Position numbers and translations under genes: made by a program. From assembly GCA_003245715.1 (NCBI GenBank), contig QKCJ01000026.1:16606-80605 (forward strand): a DNA stretch of 64,000 nucleotides. The letters run 5' to 3'. The stretch is from a bacterium. Its GTDB lineage: Bacteria; Planctomycetota; SZUA-567. The notes beneath the pieces were generated by a model that saw only the letters and a list, made by a program, of their open reading frames with translations, searched no databases and was not told where the DNA came from. Below are positions 8,048-16,287 of this stretch, piece after piece (the stretch's first letter is position 1; every line of letters begins with the position of its first letter).

Positions 8048-9268
8048 ATGAGTGAAGATAAAGTTTCGGTGTTGCTTGTGGGTATCAACGGCTATGCCGC
8101 AGGTTACCTTAACCATATGCTTGACAATGGCGCAGAACATGGGGCGTACATCGTTGGCATCGCTGACCCTACAGCCAAAATCAGCCCGCGTTATGATGAA
8201 GTTGTTACTGCCGGTATTCCGGTTTACGCGACGATGGATGAGTTCTACGCAGAACATAGCGCTGATCTGGCAATCATCTCAACACCAATCCAGCTCCACT
8301 GCCCGCACCTGCAGACCGCACTCAAAAACAACTCCAACGTTTTGTGTGAAAAACCGCTCTGTGCTACGGTTGACGAGATCAGCCTGATGCTTGACGCAGC
8401 TAAAAACGCGCCCGGCAAGTTTGTCGCTATCGGCTTTAACTGGTCATTCAGCACAACCATCCAGCAGATCAAGAAAGATATCCTTTCCGGCCTGTACGGC
8501 GCACCGGTACGCATGAAGTCGGTGGTCTTCTGGCCACGCAACCATGCCTACTACAACCGTAACAACTGGGCCGGAAAACAGAAGAATGCCAACGGCGACT
8601 GGATTCTTGACAGCCCGCTGAGCAATGCGACCTCACATTTCCTGCATAACATGCTCTATCTCTGCGGCAAGGATGTGGCGTCTGCGGATATGCCCGCGAG
8701 TGTCTGCGCCGAGCTTTACCGCGCTAATGACATTGATAATTTTGACACTGCGGCTGTGCGGCTTAAAACCGTCTCAGGCGTTGAAATAAATTATTATACC
8801 ACCCACGCAGTGGAAGCGCACATCAACCCGGTCGGCTATTATGAATTTGAGAAAGGCTCTATCGCCAACTGCGGTTCCGTAAGCGGCTTTACCGGCATGC
8901 TTAATGACGGCACGACCAAGAGCTATGAGCTTGACCCCTGCATCAACAGCCACGAGAATAAACTCTGGCAATGTATCGAACACTGCCGCGGCAAAGGCTC
9001 ACCGGTCTGCACACTTGAAACAGCTACAGCCCTGACCAAGGTCGTAAACGCGGCGCAGCTTTCAAGGCCACAGATTGTTGAATTCCCCAAGAACATGGTC
9101 AGGCTTTCAGAGAACGGCGAGAATAAACTGACCTGGGTTGACGGACTGGCGGAAGCGTTCCTTGGCTGCTATGACCGCGCCCTGCTGCCAGCGGAGACTG
9201 GTCTCTTCAGCTGGGCAAAGCCGGGTAACGCAATCAACGCGACCACACTTGAGACTTTCAGCCTGTAA
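8048..9268 (+). CDS. Gfo/Idh/MocA family oxidoreductase
   Basis: Two-domain NAD(P)-dependent dehydrogenase acting on sugars or inositols, 406 residues from the start MSEDKVSVLL, which has CAGGGAG upstream; an upstream in-frame ATG at 8000 lacks a ribosome site. The N-terminal Rossmann half shows VGINGYAAGYL and the family motif CEKPLCATVDE at about 100-110. The C-terminal half contains the usual alpha/beta substrate domain (GFNWSFS, WILDSPLSNATSHFLHN). The substrate is unknown. A bidirectional terminator follows. Confidence 0.88.
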   Translation: MSEDKVSVLLVGINGYAAGYLNHMLDNGAEHGAYIVGIADPTAKISPRYDEVVTAGIPVYATMDEFYAEHSADLAIISTPIQLHCPHLQTALKNNSNVLCEKPLCATVDEISLMLDAAKNAPGKFVAIGFNWSFSTTIQQIKKDILSGLYGAPVRMKSVVFWPRNHAYYNRNNWAGKQKNANGDWILDSPLSNATSHFLHNMLYLCGKDVASADMPASVCAELYRANDIDNFDTAAVRLKTVSGVEINYYTTHAVEAHINPVGYYEFEKGSIANCGSVSGFTGMLNDGTTKSYELDPCINSHENKLWQCIEHCRGKGSPVCTLETATALTKVVNAAQLSRPQIVEFPKNMVRLSENGENKLTWVDGLAEAFLGCYDRALLPAETGLFSWAKPGNAINATTLETFSL

Positions 9269-9290
9269 ATCCCGAAACAACTATTCATTT

Positions 9291-9326
9291 AAAAACGCCG
9301 CCCCCCTAAAAAGGTCGGCGTTTTTT
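9291..9326. terminator. Bidirectional terminator between convergent genes
   Basis: AAAAACGCCG and CGGCGTTTTT pair over ten bases around a 15-base loop. A T run is present on each strand, serving the rightward oxidoreductase and the leftward hydrolase. Confidence 0.85.
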
Positions 9327-9346
9327 GTATTCATCTCAAAGCTGTT

Positions 9347-10087
9347 TCAGTTGCTGTGTTTCAGAACAAAGTCTCTGATCGGTGAGGCGTCTTCAAGGCA
9401 GTGCGGATGGTGTTTGCCGCCGGGCTTGCAGATAAGTTCGATCTCACCGCCCAGTTCTTTATAGCGCTCGGCGATAATCAAAGTATTCTCGTAATAAGGA
9501 ACCGTTTCATCGGCGTCGCCATAAACGTGCAGAAGCGGAATACCGGCTTTAGCTATCGGGGCAAGGTTGTCAATCGGATTGAGCTTGTACGCTTTAGCTT
9601 CCTCTTCAGTCATACCGTAAGCCTTGAGGCATTTCTCCCAATTCTCGGGACTGCCCGGTCCGTCGCCAAACCCTCCCGGCCAGCTCTTGAAATCACAGAC
9701 CGGATTGTCGGCGTAGATGCAGAAAACCTTCTCGGTATTTCTCGCACCCCAGTTATAAATCGGCAAACCTCCACGGCTGTAACCTTCAAGGACGGTCTTT
9801 TTATTGAGACCGAGATTTTCCGTCATGTAACTGTAAAGCAGGTCAAACCGGCGCAGCGCTTCAGGACCGCCAAAGAGGTCGGCCACGTTGATATGCGCCA
9901 GCACCCAACCCGCTTCAAGCATCGCCAGATCCGCATTCGGGAAGGCATTAAAAAAACGCGCCCGCCAGAACCAGCGCTTCTTCTCATCAAAAGTTTTGGG
10001 CAGAACGATAATCGCGCCAATACCCTCAATTTCAAAATCATTACGCTCAAAACCGTTCCAGTCACTCTTCTCTCCGGGAATCTTCAT
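9347..10087 (-). CDS. Alpha/beta-fold hydrolase, probable carbohydrate esterase
   Basis: The 246-residue protein has no signal peptide. The nucleophile Ser lies in GYSRGGLP, the acid Asp in VYGDADETVPY and the His in GGKHHPH, a complete serine hydrolase triad. The layout and sequence (Trp/Phe-rich N-terminal half, HINVADLFGGPEAL) resemble prolyl-oligopeptidase-type esterases that occur in sugar-utilisation loci of PVC bacteria and Bacteroidota. The substrate is unknown. AGGAGAG precedes the start. It lies 42 bp downstream of the PocR-AraC gene on the same strand and is likely cotranscribed with it. Confidence 0.8.
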   Translation of the reverse strand: MKIPGEKSDWNGFERNDFEIEGIGAIIVLPKTFDEKKRWFWRARFFNAFPNADLAMLEAGWVLAHINVADLFGGPEALRRFDLLYSYMTENLGLNKKTVLEGYSRGGLPIYNWGARNTEKVFCIYADNPVCDFKSWPGGFGDGPGSPENWEKCLKAYGMTEEEAKAYKLNPIDNLAPIAKAGIPLLHVYGDADETVPYYENTLIIAERYKELGGEIELICKPGGKHHPHCLEDASPIRDFVLKHSN

Positions 10088-10129
10088 ACTCTCTCCTGTT
10101 GTAATTATGGCAATTTATACTTTTAACCA

Positions 10130-10966
10130 TTAAGGTTTATTCTCATCGGCAATTTTCCGGAACTGCCCCGGCGGCAATCCGGTAATCTTTTTAAATATCC
10201 GGCTGAAATGATACTCGTCACCGAAGCCGACTTTAGCGGCAATTATCGCGACTGTATCATCACCGCCAATCAGCAACGCTTTGGCGCGGTTAATCCGGAC
10301 TTCATTGAGCATTGACTGAAAGTTTTTGCCGAAGTATTTTTTCAGCAGATAACTTATCCGCGAACGGGAAAGCCCAAGACTCTCGCACAGGTCACTCATC
10401 ATTACAGGCTTTAGCGCACTCTTCTGGAAAAATTTCCTGATCTGGCCAACCCGTGAATCTTCCGGCAGGCTTAAGGCACATGAGTCGTGAAGTTCATCAA
10501 CCAGACCTCGGGCAAAGACCCGGATTACACTCTTTATTGCATCAATCTCGGCCTGATTATAAAGCGGCAGCTTTCTGAACTCAGCTTTGAATTTGCGGCT
10601 CAGCTCTTTTAACGGCTTGACCTCGGGCTTACGCCAGGCTCCGGCGTAAAGCATGCCAAGATGCACCCCGCCACTGTTCAGCGGCGCGACAATTTCCGTT
10701 ATCCCCTTCCAGCAGGTCTCGATAAAGACTTCAGGATTTGCCTCCGCGCGCGCGTTCATCGCATGACGGCAGTGCTGAATACATTTGTCACAGAAATCAG
10801 CCTTGCAGGCCAGACTTTTGCGGTGGGACTTGCGTGAAAGACTGAAGATTAACCGGCCGGCCGGCGACATGAAAGCCCCCTGATTGTCAACAATTGTAAT
10901 GCTGACACCCAGATATTTTTCAAGTGCGCTGATTGATTCCTCTACCGCCTGCAAAAACATTTTCAA
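10130..10966 (-). CDS. AraC-family regulator with PocR sensory domain
   Basis: The 278-residue protein has an N-terminal PocR domain (about 8-150) with the typical cysteine/histidine pattern ACKADFCDKCIQHCRH and a later CWKGITEIVAPL. This domain is thought to bind small hydrocarbon or polyol ligands in PocR and relatives. The C-terminal double helix-turn-helix (about 180-275) reads LCESLGLSRSRISYLLKKYF and VGFGDEYHFSRIFKKITGL. It diverges from the large enzyme gene at 11100 with 133 bp between them, so it probably controls that gene, and it leads the hydrolase gene behind it. Confidence 0.88.
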   Translation of the reverse strand: MKMFLQAVEESISALEKYLGVSITIVDNQGAFMSPAGRLIFSLSRKSHRKSLACKADFCDKCIQHCRHAMNARAEANPEVFIETCWKGITEIVAPLNSGGVHLGMLYAGAWRKPEVKPLKELSRKFKAEFRKLPLYNQAEIDAIKSVIRVFARGLVDELHDSCALSLPEDSRVGQIRKFFQKSALKPVMMSDLCESLGLSRSRISYLLKKYFGKNFQSMLNEVRINRAKALLIGGDDTVAIIAAKVGFGDEYHFSRIFKKITGLPPGQFRKIADENKP

Positions 10967-11099
10967 TGCCAGTCCATAAAAGTGAAAGCCAGACAGGACA
11001 ATTATACAAGATTACTAGACTTTTATCCATTTTTCCGGCAACTTTTCAAGTGTATACTAAAATATATCACATATAGTTGAAAAATATCCGGAGAAGAAC

Positions 11100-13313
11100 A
11101 TGACCATCCAATCCTGCGACTATCTTGCACCCCTGCAGCAATGGCTCAAACCGGCGCTGAAATCAGTCTTTGCGCCTGCAGACAACCCCGATCTTGCCTG
11201 TTACGGCCCGGGCAATCACGGTCACTGGGCGCAGCAATCCAATACCACCGCGTTCACCGCTTTTGCCGTAATGGCCGCAGACCCTGATTATGCTGAAACA
11301 GAAGGCGGAATCAGCCGTGCGGCTCTGCTCAAGCTGGCGCTTAAAATGTTGCGCTTTACTCTACGCAGCCACAAGGCCGGTGGCGGCGTGACCTTTGACG
11401 GCAAACCGTGGGGGCGCTCATGGATCAGCCCGCTCTGCCTTGAGCGTATGATGGCCGGCGTGGACGCAATTGACAAACACCTCACAACCGCCGACTGGAA
11501 GACCATGCAGGACGTCTTTGAATCCGAGTGCGATTATCTGATTGATGAGTATGAGGTCGTTGCCGATATTGATGCAAACACGGGCAGGAATCATCCTGAG
11601 TCCAACATCTGGAACGGCGCCATCCTGCAGCGTACGGTGCTGCTGTTTCCGGAGACCAGACGCGCCAGCGAGTATCAGGAGTGGGCAACGCGTTATCTGC
11701 TTAACGGGATTTCAATTCCGGCAGACAAGAACAGTGCTAGGCTATATGCCGGCAAGCCCCTTTCACACTGGCATGAAGGAGCGAACTTTACTGAAAACTT
11801 TGGCCTGCACCACCACGGCTATCTCAATGTCGGCTACATGGTCATCTGTCTTTCGAATATCGCGATGCTGCATTTTTCCTACAGGAGGAAAAACCTGCGC
11901 GCGCCGGAGGAACTTTATCATCACGCGCGTGAACTGTGGAAGCTGATAAAAATGTTCACCTTCTCTGACGGGCGGCTCTGGCGTATCGGCGGTGACAGCC
12001 GGGTGCGTTACTGCTACTGTCAGGATTATGCGATACCAATGTGGCTTCTGGCGCTTGATGAGTTTGGCGATTCAGATGCGGAGCTTTTCGAGAACGGGTG
12101 GCTTGATATTGTACAAACGGAGCAGGCGAATAATGGTGACGGAAGCTTTATGAGTGAGCGCCTTGCTGAGCTTGAAGAGGTTTCACCGCTCTATTTTGCC
12201 CGCCTAGAAGGGGACAAGGCCGCGACACTGGCGATGGGTGCGTACTGGCGCAGGATCTGCAATGAATTTAACAATTGCCGGCATGAAAATATTTCAGCGC
12301 CTTCTGACTGGTCGGATAAATTTCATGGTGCGCTGGCGGTTAAAAGTGAAAAGCGGCTGGCGTCGTTTTCCTGGCAGGCTTCGCAGCGGCCGATGGCAAT
12401 GTGCGTGCCGGCTAATGACTCGAGTCTGGCGGAGTGGCGCTGGAATATGGTCGGAGAAATCCGCGGAACGTCTGCCTATGTCTGGACCAATCCTCTCTCC
12501 CACCATGACACCAAATTCACGGGTGGCTTTAATACCTGCGGAAAATTTGAATGGTGGGCGGGACATCATGTAGCGGAAGGACAGGCCGATGAATTGACGG
12601 CACTGGAACACATCGCCTTTGCGGCGCTGCCTGACGATGCGACAGTTATTGTCCTCCAGCAGGCGGCGACTGCTGAGAGAGTGTATCTTAAAGAGGTAAA
12701 GGGACTGCTGCTGAATGTACCGAATGATATTTTTAACGGCAAAACCCGGACGTACACATCCGGCAGTAATATAAATATTATTGAAGGATGCAGCAGCAGG
12801 CAGGAGGTGCTGACCTTCCCGAAAAATACTGTCCTTGTTGATGACAGATTAAAAATTGAACTGGTTAATCCTGAGGAAAAGCTCTCTCTGCACCGCCCCG
12901 GCAGAAGACAGGCCGAACTTTACAACGCAGACCGCCATACGCAGGGACGCTCCGGCGGTAATCTCTACAGTGATGAAATCTGTTCGCCGTGCCTGATAAC
13001 CCGCAACGTTTATCCGGCGAATACATTGTTATTTGATACGGCTGCGGTTATCACTGTCGAGACCCAACTGAACACGCAGGCAAAATTAATTGATACCGGC
13101 AGTAGGTCTCTGAAGGCTTTGGCACTTACCGGTGCTGACGGGCGGGAATATCTTTTTATCGCCAACTTTGCCGAGGCAAAAAAAATCAAAATAACCAATC
13201 CCTTCGATAAAGAGCTGAGATGCCCCGGCAATAATGCTAAAACAAGCGGCACGCAGAAAACACTTGAGATGACACTTGATGCGTGCGAATCTGTTCTGTT
13301 AGTCGCGGAGTAA
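11100..13313 (+). CDS. Large (alpha/alpha)-toroid-like enzyme, polysaccharide lyase/hydrolase type
   Basis: The 737-residue protein has no signal peptide and no membrane segment. The N-terminal 400 residues are helix-rich with aromatic and histidine clusters (HWAQQSNTTAFTAFAVMA, HWHEGANFTENFGLHHHGY), the rest is beta-rich, a layout shared by (alpha/alpha)6-toroid polysaccharide lyases and heparinase II/III-like proteins. The Asn/His/Tyr-rich block at about 225-250 is the best candidate active site. I cannot name a CAZy family. A GGAGAAG ribosome site supports the start. It faces a PocR-AraC regulator and ends by overlapping the converging AraC gene by 15 bp. A cytoplasmic role on imported oligosaccharides fits the absence of a signal. 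Confidence 0.7.
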   Translation: MTIQSCDYLAPLQQWLKPALKSVFAPADNPDLACYGPGNHGHWAQQSNTTAFTAFAVMAADPDYAETEGGISRAALLKLALKMLRFTLRSHKAGGGVTFDGKPWGRSWISPLCLERMMAGVDAIDKHLTTADWKTMQDVFESECDYLIDEYEVVADIDANTGRNHPESNIWNGAILQRTVLLFPETRRASEYQEWATRYLLNGISIPADKNSARLYAGKPLSHWHEGANFTENFGLHHHGYLNVGYMVICLSNIAMLHFSYRRKNLRAPEELYHHARELWKLIKMFTFSDGRLWRIGGDSRVRYCYCQDYAIPMWLLALDEFGDSDAELFENGWLDIVQTEQANNGDGSFMSERLAELEEVSPLYFARLEGDKAATLAMGAYWRRICNEFNNCRHENISAPSDWSDKFHGALAVKSEKRLASFSWQASQRPMAMCVPANDSSLAEWRWNMVGEIRGTSAYVWTNPLSHHDTKFTGGFNTCGKFEWWAGHHVAEGQADELTALEHIAFAALPDDATVIVLQQAATAERVYLKEVKGLLLNVPNDIFNGKTRTYTSGSNINIIEGCSSRQEVLTFPKNTVLVDDRLKIELVNPEEKLSLHRPGRRQAELYNADRHTQGRSGGNLYSDEICSPCLITRNVYPANTLLFDTAAVITVETQLNTQAKLIDTGSRSLKALALTGADGREYLFIANFAEAKKIKITNPFDKELRCPGNNAKTSGTQKTLEMTLDACESVLLVAE

Positions 13314-14174
13314 ATGGTTTTTTTGCTCGCGAAAAACCGAGGGGCTGAGGCCGGTATGCTTTTTAAAGATCCGCGAAAAATGACTGGTATCATAAAAGCC
13401 GCACTCGGTTGCGATTTCATTGATCGTACTGACGCTGTGACAAAGCATCTGCGAAGCCTTCTCAACCCGCAGCTTCAAAAGATGCTCGCCCGGGCTTGAA
13501 TTAAGAAGCTTTCTGAAAAACCGGTTGAGCGTACTCTCAGACACGCACCCGATCTCTGCAAGAGTGGCTACCTGTATGGCACTTGCGAGATTTGCTTCCA
13601 TGTACTCCAGTATCAGCGACAGACTGTTCAATTTACTTTCCGCAACACTCTGCCGCTCAAGACATGAACGGGCGACAATTGACATGATCTGCATCAGATA
13701 ACCGGCGGCGGTAAAAATATAACCCGGCGTCCTGTTATCAAGCTCCTCTTCAATGCGCCGCGTGAGATAATCGACATTTTTCAACGATTCCCAACCAATA
13801 CCCGGCGTACCGCCGAAATAACGCACATCACCCGAGCGCGGGTCATAAGTGTTGAGCGCGTGATACCCCGGAACAACGCCAAGATCAAGCTGCGGGAGAT
13901 TCAATTTCTCTGAGTCATAGAGAATGTTAATCAGCTCAACGTCTCTGGTCCGTGCATAACCATGCCCGACATTTTCCGGCACGATAAACACATCGCCCTT
14001 GCTTATTTCAGTGCTGCCAAAAACCGTTGTATGCTGGCACTTTCCCGACAGCACAACCACCAGCTCCTTGAACTGGCCATGCGTATGCAGCTTCATCGAA
14101 TGCTGGCTCTTCATCCGCATTACGCCAATATAGGCTATCTTGCCGACAAATTCATCTACAGGAATTTCACTCAT
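13299..14174 (-). CDS. AraC-family regulator with cupin-type sensor
   Basis: The start MSEIPVDEFV has GAGGG five bases upstream and gives 291 residues; a GTG at 14222 would add 16 residues but lacks a ribosome site. The N-terminal AraC-binding cupin (about 10-110) shows HTHGQFKELVVVLSG and GDVFIVPENVGHGY. The C-terminal helix-turn-helix pair (about 190-285) has LAEIGCVSESTLNRFFRKLL and CGFYDTSHFSRIFKKHTGLSP. It lies 48 bp behind a second AraC gene of the same length and domain plan, so they form a tandem pair that looks like RhaS/RhaR. Its 3' end overlaps the converging gene by 15 bp. Confidence 0.88.
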   Translation of the reverse strand: MSEIPVDEFVGKIAYIGVMRMKSQHSMKLHTHGQFKELVVVLSGKCQHTTVFGSTEISKGDVFIVPENVGHGYARTRDVELINILYDSEKLNLPQLDLGVVPGYHALNTYDPRSGDVRYFGGTPGIGWESLKNVDYLTRRIEEELDNRTPGYIFTAAGYLMQIMSIVARSCLERQSVAESKLNSLSLILEYMEANLASAIQVATLAEIGCVSESTLNRFFRKLLNSSPGEHLLKLRVEKASQMLCHSVSTINEIATECGFYDTSHFSRIFKKHTGLSPSVFREQKNHLLRD

Positions 14175-14222
14175 TTTTCCCTCACATGCCATGCCTGAAT
14201 CCGGCAAGTTAAAATTAATCAC

Positions 14223-15098
14223 CTAGGGCCTGCCCTCGCTCCCCTGTTCGCGGAATGCCTTGGGACTTAAGCCCGTCACTTTCCGAAACTGCCGCGTAAA
14301 ATAATTACTGTCAGAAAAACCGCAACGCACCGCGATCTCAGAAATATTATAATCAGTGGTAAGCAGGAGATTACGTCCGTGGTTTATGCGCAAATCCAAC
14401 TGGTAGGCTATCGGGCTGGTATTGAAAATCTTACTAAAGGCCCTGAGAAATGAATTCTGCGACATGTGCGCAAGTGCGGCGAGTTCATCAAGGGTTATTT
14501 TATCGGTGAAATTCTCCTCAATATGGGAAATCGCCTCAGCTATCTGCAGAAGCGGGCGGGCGTTTTTGTCGGAATAATTGCCATAGCAACGCGAAACAAA
14601 CCCCAGTAGCTGCATGAAATAGGCCGTGGCCATGAAAACATAACCGGCCTCTTTTCCTTTCGCTTCATTCTCAATCATCAAGGCAAGCGCAAGCGCCTGC
14701 TGCATCTGCTCCTGCTCAAGGCGCAGGCGGCTGGAGAAATTATGCTGCTGGCGATACAGCGGCTCAAGCTTCAGAAGCGCGTGGTATCCTGCTACTGAGC
14801 GCAGGCGCGTGTCATTGAAACCAAGCCGGTTCTGGTCGTAAAGCAAGTTCACCAGCCGGAGATTATTGAGTTTGCGGTAGCCGTGAATCAGCCCTGGCGT
14901 AACGATAAAAACATCCCCCGCCCCAACTTCATACGAACCTTCTGCGGTATAATGCTCACCCTTTCCGCCGTAGATAATCACCAGTTCGGTAAAATCATGG
15001 CCGTGCAGCGGATAGGGAACCTGCGGATCACGGCGCAACACCGAAAAAGGCAGATCGGCATCAGCAAAGGTGCTCTCTCGCGAAATATGCAGTGACAT
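14223..15098 (-). CDS. AraC-family regulator, RhaR/RhaS-like
   Basis: The 291-residue protein has an AraC-type cupin with PYPLHGHDFTELVIIYGGKG and GDVFIVTPGLIHGYR, similar to the E. coli RhaR/RhaS sensor region, and a C-terminal helix-turn-helix pair with LAALAHMSQNSFLRAFSKIF and CGFSDSNYFTRQFRKVTGLSP. It diverges from the rhamnose aldolase/isomerase genes; a perfect inverted repeat and a promoter lie between them. It is therefore the best candidate activator of the rhamnose operon, with L-rhamnose as likely ligand (inference). It is first in a two-gene regulator operon. Confidence 0.88.
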   Translation of the reverse strand: MSLHISRESTFADADLPFSVLRRDPQVPYPLHGHDFTELVIIYGGKGEHYTAEGSYEVGAGDVFIVTPGLIHGYRKLNNLRLVNLLYDQNRLGFNDTRLRSVAGYHALLKLEPLYRQQHNFSSRLRLEQEQMQQALALALMIENEAKGKEAGYVFMATAYFMQLLGFVSRCYGNYSDKNARPLLQIAEAISHIEENFTDKITLDELAALAHMSQNSFLRAFSKIFNTSPIAYQLDLRINHGRNLLLTTDYNISEIAVRCGFSDSNYFTRQFRKVTGLSPKAFREQGSEGRP

Positions 15099-15127
15099 TA
15101 TTAATCCTCAAAAGAAAGTATGGTGAT

Positions 15128-15156
15128 ATTGTGCTAACTTTTGGGGTTATTGTCAA
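15128..15156 (-). promoter_or_regulatory. Candidate promoter of the AraC pair
   Basis: On the minus strand a perfect TTGACA, a 17-base spacer and CACAAT lie 30 bp or more upstream of the regulator start. The -35 box directly abuts the inverted repeat at 15159-15192. Confidence 0.5.
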
Positions 15157-15158
15157 GG

Positions 15159-15192
15159 CATTAACCATAAGTTGAGAGTAAACTGGTTAATG
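15159..15192. promoter_or_regulatory. Inverted-repeat operator of the rhamnose locus
   Basis: CATTAACCA and TGGTTAATG form perfect 9-bp arms separated by 16 bases, midway between the divergent AraC and rhamnose genes. E. coli RhaS and RhaR bind inverted half-sites separated by 16-17 bp, so the geometry matches. Known spacing is from the literature; the match to this regulator is inference. Confidence 0.6.
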
Positions 15193-15222
15193 TTGGCGCT
15201 TAATGTTAAAGGAAGAAAAAAA

Positions 15223-16275
15223 ATGGAATTACTGCAACGAATTGTCAAACTCTCACATGAATTCGGTTCTGAAGTCTACGTCAAGGGCGGTGGCGGAAAC
15301 ACTTCAGTTAAAAACGATCAGACCCTCTGGATCAAGCCGTCAGGGACAACCCTCAAGACTCTGACTGAGGAATCTTTTGTCCCGATGAAGCGCGCCACCC
15401 TCTCTGGTGTGCGCGAGCAGAACCTCTCAACTGAAGTGGCTGAGCGTGAGTCTCAGGTCAAGGATATTCTGATGTCGGCTGTTGAACCGGGCGCGACAGG
15501 GCGTCCGTCTGTCGAGACGATGCTGCACAATGCTTTTTCGGCGCAGTTTGTTGTGCATACCCACCCGGCGCTGGTTAACGGCCTTACCTGTGCGGTTAAT
15601 GGCGAGAAAAAGTCTGCTGAATTATTTCCTGAAAGTATCTGGATTGAGTATACTGACCCTGGTTATGTGCTTTTTCTCAAGGTCGATGACGAGATAAAGA
15701 AATACAAAAAAGTTAACGGCAAAGAGCCGCAGGTGATCTTCCTTGAGAATCACGGGGTCTTTGTTGCCGGTGACACGGAAGAGGAAATCCGCGAAATTTA
15801 TTCTTCTATCCTCAAGAAGCTGGGCGAGGAATACAGCAAAGCCGGCATTGATTTTGATATCAAGGTTAATGCAAAAAGCAAAAACGCCCCGGCAAATGCG
15901 CAGAAACTCGCCAATCTGCTTGCGACGACGGTCTCTACCAGCGGTAACTTTGAGGTTGTCAATGGCCCGCTTACCCCGGACCACATAGTCTACGCAAAGA
16001 GTTTTCCGTTTATCGGCGAATTTGACCGTGAGAAGCTTGATTCATTCAAGGCGACGCGTGGTTATTATCCGATCATCTGTGTCTGCGGCGGTGATGTTTT
16101 TGCCTGCGGCGCGAGTGAGAACAGGGCGGAACTGGCGATGGAGCTGGCCATGGACGGCGCACAGGTCGCGCAGCTCTGCAAGGCTTTTGGCGGGGTCCGT
16201 TTTATGTCTGATGCGGCGCGCGAATTTATTGAAAACTGGGAAGCCGAGTCTTACCGTTCGGCAATGATGAAATAG
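15223..16275 (+). CDS. Class II aldolase, probable rhamnulose-1-phosphate aldolase
   Basis: The start MELLQRIVKL follows AAAGGAAG and gives 350 residues; the in-frame ATG at 15172 lies inside the operator region. The zinc-dependent class II aldolase/adducin motifs are GGGGNTSVK (substrate phosphate or hydroxyl binding), HTHPALVNGL and ENHGVFVAGDTEEE. A C-terminal extension with GPLTPDHIVYAKS resembles the aldolase half of the bifunctional rhamnulose-1-phosphate aldolase/lactaldehyde dehydrogenase (RhaD/YuxG type); the dehydrogenase half is absent. It is 12 bp upstream of rhaA. The expected reaction is cleavage of rhamnulose 1-phosphate to dihydroxyacetone phosphate and lactaldehyde. Confidence 0.82.
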   Translation: MELLQRIVKLSHEFGSEVYVKGGGGNTSVKNDQTLWIKPSGTTLKTLTEESFVPMKRATLSGVREQNLSTEVAERESQVKDILMSAVEPGATGRPSVETMLHNAFSAQFVVHTHPALVNGLTCAVNGEKKSAELFPESIWIEYTDPGYVLFLKVDDEIKKYKKVNGKEPQVIFLENHGVFVAGDTEEEIREIYSSILKKLGEEYSKAGIDFDIKVNAKSKNAPANAQKLANLLATTVSTSGNFEVVNGPLTPDHIVYAKSFPFIGEFDREKLDSFKATRGYYPIICVCGGDVFACGASENRAELAMELAMDGAQVAQLCKAFGGVRFMSDAAREFIENWEAESYRSAMMK

Positions 16276-16287
16276 AAAGGTAGTATA

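Noticed and set aside
9401..10126. Rightward 241-codon ORF opposite the alpha/beta hydrolase
   Set aside because: Shadow frame of a gene with clear catalytic motifs; its product is Arg/Ile-rich with no recognisable domain.
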